In this document: positions 52,631 through 63,406 of the stretch, piece by piece
Layout of the letters: every line of letters starts with the position of its first letter
Position numbering within the stretch: position 1 is the first letter of the stretch
Program-made: the position numbers and the translations under genes
Source of the DNA: Chitinophagaceae bacterium
GTDB lineage: Bacteria > Bacteroidota > Bacteroidia > Chitinophagales > Chitinophagaceae
Direction: 5' to 3'
DNA length: 64,000 bases
Assembly: GCA_016702745.1 (NCBI GenBank)
Contig: JADJDJ010000004.1
Span: forward strand, 584,804-648,803
The notes under the pieces: model-generated
What the model was told of the DNA's origin: nothing
The model's input: the letters and a program-made list of their open reading frames with translations, nothing else
Database searches by the model: none

Positions 52631-53536
52631 CTACAAATTCAGCCGCAAACCGATTCCCATTTGCTGTTGCAACTGCAGTTGTTTGCTGACATCGTGATCG
52701 TAGAGCAGGTCCAGGACAAACGTGCAGGAGAATTTTTTGCTGAACATCATGCTGAGGATATTATTGGAAAACACATCCACATGGTTGGGGTCCCGTTTGT
52801 AATTGCTGAAAATATCGAGGCGGCTGACCAGGTTTATTTTTTCAGAAAAATGCCGGCTATAGTGTGCCGTGATGTAGGCGCCGATTTCGGTATATACTTT
52901 ATGGAATGAATCCACCCCGAACTTATAATTCGGATAAAAATCCCGGTCAACCTTTGTGACCCAGCGAACAGTGGCTGGTGTAACGAAAATGGAGAAATAG
53001 GATTTTTTCTTTATGTCCTTATAATCCAGTCCAAAAGAGATCAGGGCCTTACCCGGAGAGAGAATATTTGATACCTTAAAGTGAAAATCCGACACATAGT
53101 TATAGCCCGGAAAAAGCTGGGTATTGATATTTCCCAGGAAACCATAGGTCAGGTGTTTGTTGTTCCCGATTGAATGATCCAGTTCAACAGTAAGGTCAAA
53201 GCGGTCGGTGGTTTTCCTGAACTTTTTGTAGCTGCTGGCGTAGACCAAACCCAGTTCCAGGTCCAGGTAAGCGTCAAAAGTATATTTCCCTTTTTTGTGA
53301 TGAACCGCTTTATTGAGTATGGAGTTGATGCCCATCAGGAAATTCTCCCCGCCATTATTGGTGCCGCTGCGCATGGACTGGTTCACATTCAGGATAAATA
53401 GGCCGGTTTTTTTCCAGCCGGTAGTATCCAGTTCCAATTTCTTTTTACTACCCAGTTTCTTCATCTCCGTTACCACCTGGGCATCAGCAGCGGAGACAAG
53501 GATCAAAAAAAATAAGAGGAGGCTAATTGCTCTCAT
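52631..53536 (-). CDS. DUF3078 outer-membrane protein
   Basis: 301 aa with a signal peptide (AISLLLFFLILVSAADAQ). The start of the mature chain, WKKTGLFILNVNQSMRSGTNNGGENFLMGINSI, is the signature of DUF3078. Long amphipathic strands (KYTFDAYLDLELGLVYASSY, DLTVELDHSIGNNKHLTYGFLG, KVYTEIGAYITAHYSRHFSE) indicate a beta-barrel. The end QLQLQQQMGIGLRLNL fits a barrel C-terminus, finishing on Leu rather than Phe. It marks the last intact gene before the broken AT-rich region. Confidence 0.88.
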   Translation of the reverse strand: MRAISLLLFFLILVSAADAQVVTEMKKLGSKKKLELDTTGWKKTGLFILNVNQSMRSGTNNGGENFLMGINSILNKAVHHKKGKYTFDAYLDLELGLVYASSYKKFRKTTDRFDLTVELDHSIGNNKHLTYGFLGNINTQLFPGYNYVSDFHFKVSNILSPGKALISFGLDYKDIKKKSYFSIFVTPATVRWVTKVDRDFYPNYKFGVDSFHKVYTEIGAYITAHYSRHFSEKINLVSRLDIFSNYKRDPNHVDVFSNNILSMMFSKKFSCTFVLDLLYDHDVSKQLQLQQQMGIGLRLNL

Positions 53537-53620
53537 AAGTTGGTGGCGTATCTCCCAAAAATAAAGCTAAAAAGCGTTCAGTAAGTGGCCCCTTTTCGAT
53601 CAACTTAAAAGACTGATCTG

Positions 53621-54075
53621 CTAATGTAAAACCAGCGAATTCCGCCCATCCTCCATTAACAATAAAGAAACCTTTACCGGTCTGCCGTTTATCTGGGCCA
53701 GCCGCAGCTGATCCATGATCCCTGCATAGTGAGAAACCGGTTTGGTAACATTCCCATTATTATTGCCATATCTAACGGCTGGATAAAATTTCTGGTCAGG
53801 CTCAAACCGATAAAAGCACCGCAATATCTGACCCCCTCTTCCGGTACAATATCCAGTTTCAGGTAAAACATGGCATCGGTATTAGTCGTAATGGGTATTA
53901 CATTTTGCGGATCGTTGATAAAAAAGTAAGAGTATCCTTTAACATAGCCCTGTCTTACTCCCGGGCGGCTGCTAAATTCTGATTCGAAATTTTCGGGGTG
54001 AGTGGTGGTTGTTGGGTCATTGTTGAAAATTGTGAAGTATGATAATTCCTGATAAATCAGTATGTAATTTACGAT
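53621..54075 (-). pseudogene. Remnant of an unknown protein gene
   Basis: On the minus strand a long protein-like frame begins near 54075 without a start (NYILIYQELSYFTIFNNDPT, then PGVRQGYVKGYSYFFINDPQ and DAMFYLKLDIVPEEGVRYCG). It continues in a second frame from about 53808 (EPDQKFYPAVRYGNNNGNVT, AGIMDQLRLAQINGRPVKVS, MEDGRNSLVLH) to the stop at 53621. A single-base indel joins them, and the 5' end is missing or shifted again. The family is not recognised. Confidence 0.5.
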
Positions 54076-54105
54076 TGTGACTGTCTGTAAGATTCACTGT
54101 TCAGA

Positions 54106-54530
54106 TCACTTAGATAAAATAATAGTACGATGATCATTAATAGAATACTGCATGAATTCCTTATTATTCTCCGTGAAGAATTTTACATAAAAGCTGTTTA
54201 TTTTAAATCGGGTATACTCCACTGAAACTTTAGAAAAAATAACATTTGTAGCAGAATCAGTCAATTTGTCATTGGTAAAAGACAAAACCACTTTCCCTGT
54301 ATCTGAGTTGCTTCTATACGTATTATCGTCCATTACGAATAAAGTATCCGAAATCGTCCTTTAGTCACCTCTTCTAGCTTCTCGAAGATTATATTTTAAA
54401 ACCTCCCATTTTCCTATAAGGCGTTCTTTGATTTTAGTCCGTTCTGAAACGGGTGGAATATTGTCTTTTACTGAATTACATGACCAGAAAGAAAATACTG
54501 CCAAAAGGGTGAAAAATTGAAATTTTTCAT
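54106..54530 (-). pseudogene. Lipocalin-like lipoprotein gene, disrupted
   Basis: From the ATG at 54530-54528, restoring one T in a T-run gives MKNFNFFTLLAVFSFWSC, a lipoprotein signal, then PPVSERTKIKERLIGKWEVL, the start of a lipocalin-like domain. An in-frame TAA follows ...REARRGD. The same frame then continues to SDTLFVMDDNTYRSNSDTGK and VEYTRFKINSFYVKFFTENN, ending at 54106. So there is one frameshift plus one stop. Domain family is inferred only from the GKWEV start. Confidence 0.55.
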
Positions 54531-54659
54531 TTTTGGGTTATTTACTTACTAAGCTAAATATTAATTCCTATAAAACTAAAAACCCTGCTCCCTACTAGAG
54601 AAACGGCTTTTTAGTATCTTTCTATAATTGAAAATTTTGCCCTAACTTGGACAAGACCA

Positions 54660-54850
54660 AATAAGGTAGAAACAATGCTGGGCGAAAAACTTAGGGAGGA
54701 GAGCAAAGCCAAAGGTCTGGGGGGGCAACGCCAGGTGGCTGCCGAGCAAGAGGAAGAAACTGTGTTGCAAGATGGAGGCAAGAAAAGGTGGCGTGCCCTA
54801 AAAACTATCGGAGTTTTTGTGGGTTGCTTAATTTGGGCGGGTTAGATATG
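54660..54850 (+). other. GC-rich island upstream of the helicase; possible 56-aa frame or structured RNA
   Basis: This stretch is much richer in G and C than the AT-rich DNA on both sides. It contains an open frame from ATG 54675 to TAG 54845 (LGEKLREESKAKGLGGQRQV, AAEQEEETVLQDGGKKRW, then a hydrophobic end VFVGCLIWAG). The abundance of purine runs and GGCAACGCC/GGTGGC complementary pieces would also suit a folded RNA. No family is recognised. The remaining gap to 54938 shows nothing clear. Confidence 0.25.
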
Positions 54851-54938
54851 GTGAAAATGAAGATTTAGCTCTAAAGGGATTTAGCTCGCAACAGAAGAAG
54901 AATTAAAAATTCCTAAAACGAAAAAAGCTAGGAAATAA

Positions 54939-57781
54939 ATGAACTTAACAATAGGACAACGTATTTCAACAAGGGGTGAAGATTTTATCATCACTAACTC
55001 CAACGCTAACTATGATGGCTCTTGGCTATTAGAGGCAGAGGGTATTAGCGAATTGGTAAAAGGAAAGCGTTTTACATTCGATTCCAACATAGATTCAGAC
55101 ATCAAGCCCATTGATCCCAACCACACAAAGTTGATAGCTGACAATGATAGTGGCTACCGCAAAACAAAGCTATTTCTTGAAACCCAAATTAGAAATGCTG
55201 CTGTATTTTCTGAAAAAATAACCATTGCCACTAAAGCGGCAATTAATCCGGCTGAATATCAATTAACACCTACGCTTAAAGCATTGCAACTTCCACGTCC
55301 ACGTTTATTAATTGCTGATGGTGTTGGATTAGGTAAAACTATTGAAGTCGGTATTTTTCTTTCTGAATTGATTAAACGAGGTAAAGGGAAACGTATAATG
55401 GTGCTGGCTCCAAAATCGATTCTTGCACAGTTTCAGCAAGAACTTTGGCATCGCTTTGCCATTCCTTTGGTTAGGTTGGATTCTGAAGGTATTGCCAGAA
55501 TTAAGTCGCAACTTCCATCAAATAAAAACCCATTTGAATATTACGATAAAACAATAATTTCCATTGATACTTTAAAGAACAATGCCAAGTTCAGGCATTA
55601 CATTGAAAAATCAAGATGGGATGCTGTAGTTATTGACGAGTGCCATACAGTAGCAAATGATAAAAGCCAACGTGGTGATTTAGCTCAACTGATTACTACA
55701 AAGTGCGAATCATTGATACTTACTTCTGCAACTCCTCACAATGGTAGAAAAGAAAACTTTGCTAACCTCATCAACATGATTGAGCCTACTGCCATTCCTA
55801 AAAGTGGTGAGTACGATAAATCGCATGTTGAACCCTATTATGTAAGACGTTTTAAAAATGATATTACTGATGAAGCAGTTCGGGCAAATTTTCAAGAACG
55901 CAAAATAGTGCGGAGTTCTGCTAAACTGGGTTTTTCCGAAACTGATTTTTTACAATACCAGCAAGAACTAAAATTTAATGCATTGAATGCCTTGAAAAAT
56001 GGAAAGCCAAAAGAAGATTTTCTATTTTCTGTTGGAATATTCAAAGCTTTTATGTCTTCGCCAAAGGCTGCATTAGAAAGCATTCAGAGAAGAATTGAAA
56101 AGTTGATGCAACAAAATCAAAGAATGAATTTGCATCTGAAAATTTAGAAGTATTAAATGACTTAAAGATAAAATTAGAAACAATACTTAGTACTCATTCC
56201 GATACCAAATACAAAAAGCTAAAAGACACTTTGCTGGAATTGGGTTGGACAGGCATAAAGAAGAATGACCGCTATGTAATTTTTGCTGAAAGGATAAATA
56301 CGCTGGAATATCTTAAAGAAAATCTGCAAAACGATTTTAAAATAGCAGAAGAGGCCATTGCTTTTTTTAATGGTGGTTTATCGGATACGGAGCAACAAGC
56401 CATTATTGAAGATTTTGGGAAAGAGGATAGTTCAGTTCGTTTATTACTCTGCTCTGATGCAGGTTCGCAAGGCGTGAATCTGCATTTCTATTGCAATCGA
56501 ATGTTCAACTATGATATTCCCTGGTCTTTAATAGTATTGGAACAGCGAAATGGTCGTATAGACCGCTATGGACAAAAGAAAACTCCTTTCATTCATTACA
56601 TCATTGCTGAATCAGATATTGAAGGTTTAAAAACAGACTTACACATTGTAGAGCGCCTCACTCAAAAAGAGGAAGTAGTTTATAAAACATTAGGTGATGC
56701 AGGTTCTGTAATGAAGTTATATGATTCCAACAAAGAAGAACAATTGGTAGAGCAAGCCATCATGAACCAAAACGAATCTTTCTTAGAAGATTTAGATACA
56801 AAGATGGCAGGCTTCGACTTTAATACCTTGTTTGCTAATCAGGATGATTCTACCGCGGTTACAATAACAGCTAATCCTTACGAAACCAATTTGACCATTT
56901 ACCCAAGTGAAGCTAAATTCTATTCTGATTTGTTTGAGCAACTTTCTTCTGCCAATCAAATAAAAACAGAAGATGTAACGGTACAAGATGGTTATCTCGA
57001 AATATTGAATACAAAGGATCTGAATCAAATTTTATTTGACCTCCCTCCTGAATCAAAACCCAAGGTCAATCAACTTTTTAAATTATCGTTAGATAAAGAT
57101 TTGGTGCAACGTGCCATTGAAGATGCAAGGAAAAAGAAAGGTGAATGGGCAGAGTTTCAAATTTTGAATGAACTGCATCCGGTAATTAAATATTACATGA
57201 CTAAGCTGGAAGCAAGCGTAGACAAAGATGTGGCCTTGGTTGCCAAAACAAATCGTGTTCCTGCTAAAACTTCTTGGTTTATTTTTCAAGCACAGGTTTC
57301 CAATAACTTAGGTCAACCTGTTGTTGCCGATTTTTTTAGTAGTTGGGTTAAATCAGGATGGTAGTATTTTCAGAAAACCTTTTCACTTAATTGATTTCAT
57401 TAATGAATTTAAGTTGAAGAAACAATGCACACTGAAAACATTTCTGAAAATGATTTAGCTGCATTGCAAAATATTTAGCCCAAAGCAGTTCACTGGGTTA
57501 CAAATTACATGAATGCAGAACAAAAACAACTGGAAGTGAAAATGGAAACCAAACTAAACGAGTATGAGCAAAAATTAGCGAATTGGAAAAACGATGCTTT
57601 GGAACAATTGGAATTGGACTTTAGCGATAAAACCATAACCCCATTCTTTTCAGGAAAAAAAGATTCCAAAAAAAGGGAAATAGAAACAATACTTAGTTCA
57701 ACGAGCCAGTACAATAAAAACATGACATCCCTTCAAGGCGATGCTTATTTGAAAGTATTAGCAGTATTTTTTAATGCGTAA
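54939..57781 (+). pseudogene. DrmD-like SNF2 helicase, interrupted by frameshifts
   Basis: The first frame (54939-56147) holds an N-terminal domain and the first RecA domain: motif I ADGVGLGKTIEVG, motif Ia VLAPKSILAQFQQELW, motif II VIDECHTVA and motif III LTSATPHNGR. After an indel near 56106 (the other frame reads DATKSKNEFASENLEVLNDL) the second RecA domain follows to 57364: FAERINTLEYL, LLLCSDAGSQGVNLHFYCNR, and motif VI VLEQRNGRIDRYGQ. Two more shifts near 57360 and 57425 and a TAG near 57476 precede the helical end (EQKQLEVKMETKLNEYEQKL) stopping at 57781. About 945 codons in total. The architecture and the methyltransferase neighbour match DrmD of class 1 DISARM. Confidence 0.8.
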
Positions 57782-57787
57782 ATCAAC

Positions 57788-60700
57788 ATGATAAAATTCA
57801 TTCAAAATATAGGCGAATATTTTTCATCAAATTATTTTGATGAAGATTTCACTTCTAAAGTGTTAAGCAAAACAGGCTATGCTGCTGAAGATATCAAAGA
57901 ATTCAATAAAAAATATCTCCATTAAAAGATAAATTTTTTCGATTTAAACAATTGTTTATTGAAGACAAGCTAAGAACTAAAGATAAAATATATGAAAGCC
58001 ATCAGTTTCATACAGCACTTTTAAATGCATTAGGTTATGATGGCAATCATCCTCAATACAGCAACCTGTTTCATCTTTCCGAAAATGAAGTAATACCCGT
58101 AAGGCATATTCTTTACCGAGGCGACAAGGTTCACCTGATGATTATGGAAATGCAAGCCTTGATTAAGGAAGATGATACCGACCCGGATGGCTTGTTTGAG
58201 CAACGCTACAATGTAGAAGATGAAACGCAAACAATCCCCTCAAAAATATCACCGCACCCAATGGGACAGGGTTTTTCAAGTTCCTGCCCATTTAAAAATA
58301 TCTCCGGTAGTTATTAATAAAGCCATCTCCGAACTGTTTTTATTTGAACCACACCTGCGGCCTAAATACATTTTGTTATTGGCCGGCAATATTGTCTATC
58401 TGCTTGAACAGGAAAAATGGTTCCGTGGTAGCTATTTGGTTTTTGACTTGGAAGAACTATTCACCGAAGCCACTGCCAACCGCAATGCCAATTATTATGC
58501 TTTGTTTTATTTTCTGTTAAGCAAAGAATCCTTGACCCCAGAAAGCAATATGGTTTTGCTGGACCAATTGGATGAAGACAGCCACAAAACTGCCTATGAA
58601 GTAACCAAAGATTTAAAAGAAGGTATTATTCATGCCGTTGAAGCACTGGCTAACGAAGCCTTGTATTTTCAAAAAAAATGTTTACAGGAAGTTTTGATGA
58701 AACAGATGATACATTTGAACAAGAAATAAAAGATGACTGCCTCAATATTATTTACCGTTTATTGTTTGTGTTTTATGCCGAAAGCCGAGAAGATTTGGAC
58801 ATTCTCCCCAGTAACGATCCTATTTATAACAAAGGTTATTCTTTAGAAATGCTTCGTGATTTGGAGCAAGTGCCACTCTATTCTGAAACCAGTCTAAACG
58901 GATATTTCTTTCACGAATCTTTGAGCAAATTATTTAAAGTTCTAAGTTCAGGGTATCGGGAAAAAGAAAACGGACAAAACAAAAGTTTTAAAGTACGCCA
59001 TATAGATTCTCCTTTGTTTAATACCGCCAAGCTGCATCACCTGCACAAAGTGAAATTTCGCAACAAGGTATGGCAAGATATTATTTGCAGGCTATCATTA
59101 AGCAAACAGCAACGCAACAAAACAAGAGGAAGAATTTCTTATGCCAACCTTGGCATTAACCAATTGGGCAGTGTATATGAAAGTTTACTTGCCTACCGTG
59201 GTTTTTATGCTGAGCAAGATTATATTGAAGTTCATAAAGCAGATAAACCAAATGAAGGCACTTACTTTGTGCCTCGTATGCGCAGAGATGATTTTCAGGA
59301 AAATGAAATTTTGAAAGATGAAACGAGCATGATATAATTACCAAGAAAGGAACTTTCGTTTATCGCCTCAGTGGCCGTGACCGACAAAAATCGGCTTCCT
59401 ACTATACACCGGAAGTGCTTACCCGTTGCACGGTAAAATATACCCTTAAACCTATATTGGAAAAATTGGATAAGGGTGAAATGAAAGCCACCGAGTTGCT
59501 GGAATTGAAATTATTAGAACCTGCTATGGGTGCTGCTGCCTTTCACAATGAAATGATAAACCAATTGGCAGAAGCATACCTAACTTATCGCCAAAAGGAA
59601 TTGGAACAAACGAATGGAAGCCCCTGATTTGTTTAAAGAAGAACTGCAAAAAGTAAAAGCCTACATAGCTACCAACAATACATACGGAGTGGATTTAAAC
59701 CCAACCGCTATTGAATTAGGCAAACTATCACTTTGGTTGAATGTGATACACAAAGACATGGAAACGCCTTTCTTCAGTAACCGCTTGGCAGTGGGCAATG
59801 CCGTGGTTGGTGCATGGCTAAAAGTGTATAAAGAAAAAGATATTGCAGAAGAACCGAAGATAAAAGAGGAAAGGCAAAAAAAAAACAAGAAAAAAAAGAA
59901 TGGTGGGAAAAAGCCCCAAGGCAATTGGAGTTTAAACCCAACAAGGACTACGATAAAATAAAACATGGTAAAGCCAGATGAAATTTACCATTTCCTGTTA
60001 CCCGATAAAAACATGGTTCCAAGTGCCGGCATTAAAATGCTGAAAGCAGAATACGATACCGAAAGCAAAGCAGTAACCAAATGGAGAAAGGATTTTTGTG
60101 AAGCCATATTAAGAAATCTGAACTGGAGCAACTCAAAAAAATTTGCAATAAAATAGATGAATTACTGGCAGAATTTTACCGTTTTCAGCGCAGCATCAAT
60201 TTACAAACGGCCAACAGGCAAAAAATATTTGGAGCACAAAAAAATTGAACAAGCTGCATTTTGAACTCGCAGCTATGATGAAAAGGAAAACTTGCCGACC
60301 AACGCAACCGACACAATGCACCTTACTTTAAATTAAAAATGGTGATGGATTATTGGTGCAGCCTTTGGTTTTGGGATGTACGGGATGCCAAAGATTTACC
60401 CAACCGCCAGCAATACTGGCAGGATATTGCAGCCATTTTAGAACTGGACCTGAATGCAGTTGATGTCAATGAAGCAGTGAAAAAAACAACCTTCTATTGC
60501 GGAAGGTACACAACCCAAACTTTTTTATACAGGAGGCGAACAACTGGCTTTGGGCGAAGAAACTGATAATGCCACTGTATTTGCAGAGGCGGTAGTGGAA
60601 TACGCCAACCGCAAAGATTTATTTGATAACAACCAACGGCTTGCCATGATAAGCCAATTGGCCAATAAATATTTTTCTTTCACCCGCAACTGGAATTTTT

Positions 60701-62552
60701 AGATGTGTTTTGGGAAAGAGGTGGTTTTGATTTAATAGCTGGTAATCCACCTTGGGTTAAAATTGAGATTGAAGAAACAGGAATATTATCTGAGAAATTC
60801 CTGAAGTTGAAATTAGAAGCGTTCAGCACCCAATTAATGAATTAGAAGTAATAATAAAGATGATAATAATTTAAAGAAATTTATCAAGATGAATTATTAG
60901 GGCTGAACAACAAAAGCATTTCTTAGGTGCTACTCAAAATTACATTTTACAAGGGCAAAGAAACAATTTATACAAATGTATTTTAACTAATTGGTTTGAA
61001 TTTCTTAAAAAATGGTTATATCGGGTTAATTCATCCTGAAAGTTTTTATGATGACCCAAATGGGCAGGTATTTAGAAAAGAAATTATTCATAGATTAAAA
61101 TATCATTTTCAATTTCAAAATGCTTTAATGCTTTTTGCTGAAGTTGCTCATAGATGAAAAGTTTGGAATAATATTTATTCGGGACAAAGAGGTTCAATCG
61201 ATTTTTTTTCAATTAATAATTTTTTCATCCTTCAACAATTGATGGTTGCTTTATTCATGATGGGAAGGAATATGTGGAGGTATAAAAATAAAGATGAATT
61301 ACAGGAGAATTTGAATGGAATTTAATTCCTCATAGACGGATAGTAAATTATGAAAATGAATTAATTGATTTTGCCTCACTTTTGAAATTTGAAATGGAAT
61401 GATGTAAAACTTGTTAGTATTCACTTCATGTGAAATATTAAGTTTTTCAAAACTTAAGTTTGTTCAAAGGTAGAGTGAAAAATTACAATAATTTTTCTAC
61501 AAAATGTTGGAATGAAACAAATGCAGTTAAGAATGGAATAATAAAGAGAAGACAAAATAGCCCAATTTTGAAAAATATCAATTATTTATAGTGGGCCCGC
61601 ATTTTTATATTCTAATCCTTTTTATAAAACACCATAGAATAATGCAAAACAAAATCAGATTATGATGTAATTGATTTAAAATTAATTGATGAAGATTTTT
61701 TACCAAGAACAAATTATACCACTTAATTAAATTTAGAGTTCAAAGCAAATTGCTGGAAATAATTGGTTAGATAATTATAAAGTCATTTTTAGTAGAATGC
61801 TGAGTTTACCAGGTGAAAGAACTTTGCAACCAGCTATTATGCCTCCAAAAACCTCATTTGTTAATAGTTAATTCCAGAATTTTTATGATTTAAGAAATAT
61901 TATTGAACTTGCTGGATTATGTACTATCAATTATTGATTTTTTTATTAAATCATTGGTAAGGGAAATTTATAAGATAACAGATTTCCTTTATTATTAGGG
62001 ATAAATGAAAACTATAAACTAAAATTATTCAGTCGCATCCTTCAACTCAATTGCCTAAATAAATACTATGCTCCTTTATGGGAAGAAAGCTGGCAAGCCG
62101 ATTTTAAAGCAGATAATTGGAGCAAACAAGATGCAAGGTTAAAACCATTCAACACTCTTACCCCCAACTGGCAATGGAGTACGCCTTTACGCAATTGGTT
62201 TGAACGTAGGCAGGCTTTGGTAGAGATAGATGTAATTACTGCAATGGCATTAGGCTTAACCTTAGAGGAGTTAATACTTATTTACAATGTGCAGTTCCCG
62301 GTACTGCAACAAAACGAAGATGATACCTGGTACGATACCAAAGGCAATATTGTATTCACTTGCAGCAAAGGTTTGGTAGGTGTGGGTGTAGACAGGCCTG
62401 TATGGGAAACCATCCGCAACCTAAAAGCCGGTGAAACCTACGAGCATATTATCACCAAAAGCGAATTGTACAAAGGCAAAAAAGTAACCTACCATGCTCC
62501 TTTTGATAAGTGTGATCGGGTGGAGGATTATAAAAGGTGGTGGTTGAAATAG
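57788..62552 (+). pseudogene. DrmMI-like Eco57I-type adenine DNA methyltransferase, many frameshifts
   Basis: ATG at 57788 (IKFIQNIGEYFSSNYFDEDF), first shift in an A-run near 57913. Recognisable blocks in changing frames: RISYANLGINQLGSVYESLL, SASYYTPEVLTRCTVKYTL, motif I LLEPAMGAAAFHNE, YGVDLNPTAIELGKLSLWLN, FFSNRLAVGNAVVGAW, MVMDYWCSLWFWDV, motif IV FDLIAGNPPWVK (~60730), IGLIHPESFYDDPNGQVFRK, YHFQFQNALMLFAEV, LPGERTLQPAIMPPKTSFVN, and the intact end QALVEIDVITAMALGLTLEE to 62552. This set is typical of the ~1300-1600-aa DISARM methyltransferase. At least ten indels occur, densest at 60.8-62.0 kb. Confidence 0.8.
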
Positions 62553-62755
62553 AAGAAACACCATATTATGCTCTTCAATTTAAACGCGAGAAATGGTTTG
62601 TTGTTAGTGATGATAGAAAGTATGTGACAATTAAATTTACTGCACATAAAGCTTACGATTATCACGGTAAAGTTGAAAGTATTCCATCAGCGCTTGATAT
62701 CCACAGAGATTTGCATAGCTTATTGAAAAGAGCAGTTCAAATGTTCAATGAATAA
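62537..62755 (+). CDS. Small protein overlapping the methyltransferase end, unknown
   Basis: 72 aa from a GTG at 62537, overlapping the methyltransferase stop by 16 nt. It reads VVEIEETPYYALQFKREKWF, VVSDDRKYVTIKFTAHKAYD, YHGKVESIPSALDIHRDLHS, a compact beta-alpha protein. The overlap suggests translational coupling. No family is recognised, and unlike its neighbours it is uninterrupted. Confidence 0.5.
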   Translation: MVVEIEETPYYALQFKREKWFVVSDDRKYVTIKFTAHKAYDYHGKVESIPSALDIHRDLHSLLKRAVQMFNE

Positions 62756-62770
62756 ACTACCTTTTAATAA

Positions 62771-63400
62771 ATGAGTATGGAATTGTTTAATCAGGAGAAT
62801 AAACCAAAGCCAAGAGTATTTGAGAAATTTAATCTCAAAGATGGTGAAGTATGGCTAATGCCTAATTTTATGCCTGCCGATAAAGCATTCTTTTTATTAC
62901 AATGCGTTACTGTCAAATACCAATTGGCGACAGGAAGAAATAAAATGTATGGTAAAGTGCATCCCGTTCCGCGAAAAACAGCATGGTACGGTTATGAAGG
63001 ATTCAATTACAGATACGTGGTATTTTATGTAATCCCGAACCATGGACAAAAGATCTTTTAGATATTAAAAAGTAATCGAACACTTTTACCCGAAGATAAT
63101 TTTAATAGCGTATTGTTGAATTTATACCGTGATGGGAGTGATAAGGTAAGCTGGCATTCAGATGATGAACCAGATTTAGGAAATAACCCTTCCATAGCTT
63201 CGGTAAGTTTAGGTGCTATAAGAAGGTTTGATTTAAAGCATAAGGAAGATCCGGAGCAAAAACTACAGTTAAAATTAACCTCGGGTTCCTTAGTAGTTAT
63301 GAAGGGGGCTTTGCAGCACCATTGGCTGCACCAGATACCAGTTCAAAAGAAAATTAATGAGCCAAGAATAAACCTAACATACAGAACTATTAAGCCATAA
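62771..63400 (+). pseudogene. AlkB-like 2-oxoglutarate/Fe(II) dioxygenase, frameshifted
   Basis: Frame 1 (62771-63061) reads KDGEVWLMPNFMPADKAFFL and RKTAWYGYEGFNYRY. NPEPWTKDLLDIKK then appears only in another frame (63030-63075), and the last part (NFNSVLLNLYRDGSDKVSWH, SDDEPDLGNNPSIASVSLGA, ALQHHWLHQIPVQKKINEPR) in a third, to 63400. The iron ligands HSD and the distal His and the Arg of INLTYR are present. AlkB proteins repair 1-methyladenine and 3-methylcytosine in DNA. Two to four single-base indels within about 100 bp break it. It follows the small protein by 15 nt. Confidence 0.82.
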
Positions 63401-63406
63401 CCATAT

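Noticed and set aside
54660..54850. GC-rich element tested as a group II intron or a known riboswitch
   Set aside because: No domain V-like hairpin, reverse transcriptase frame or recognised aptamer core could be found by eye.
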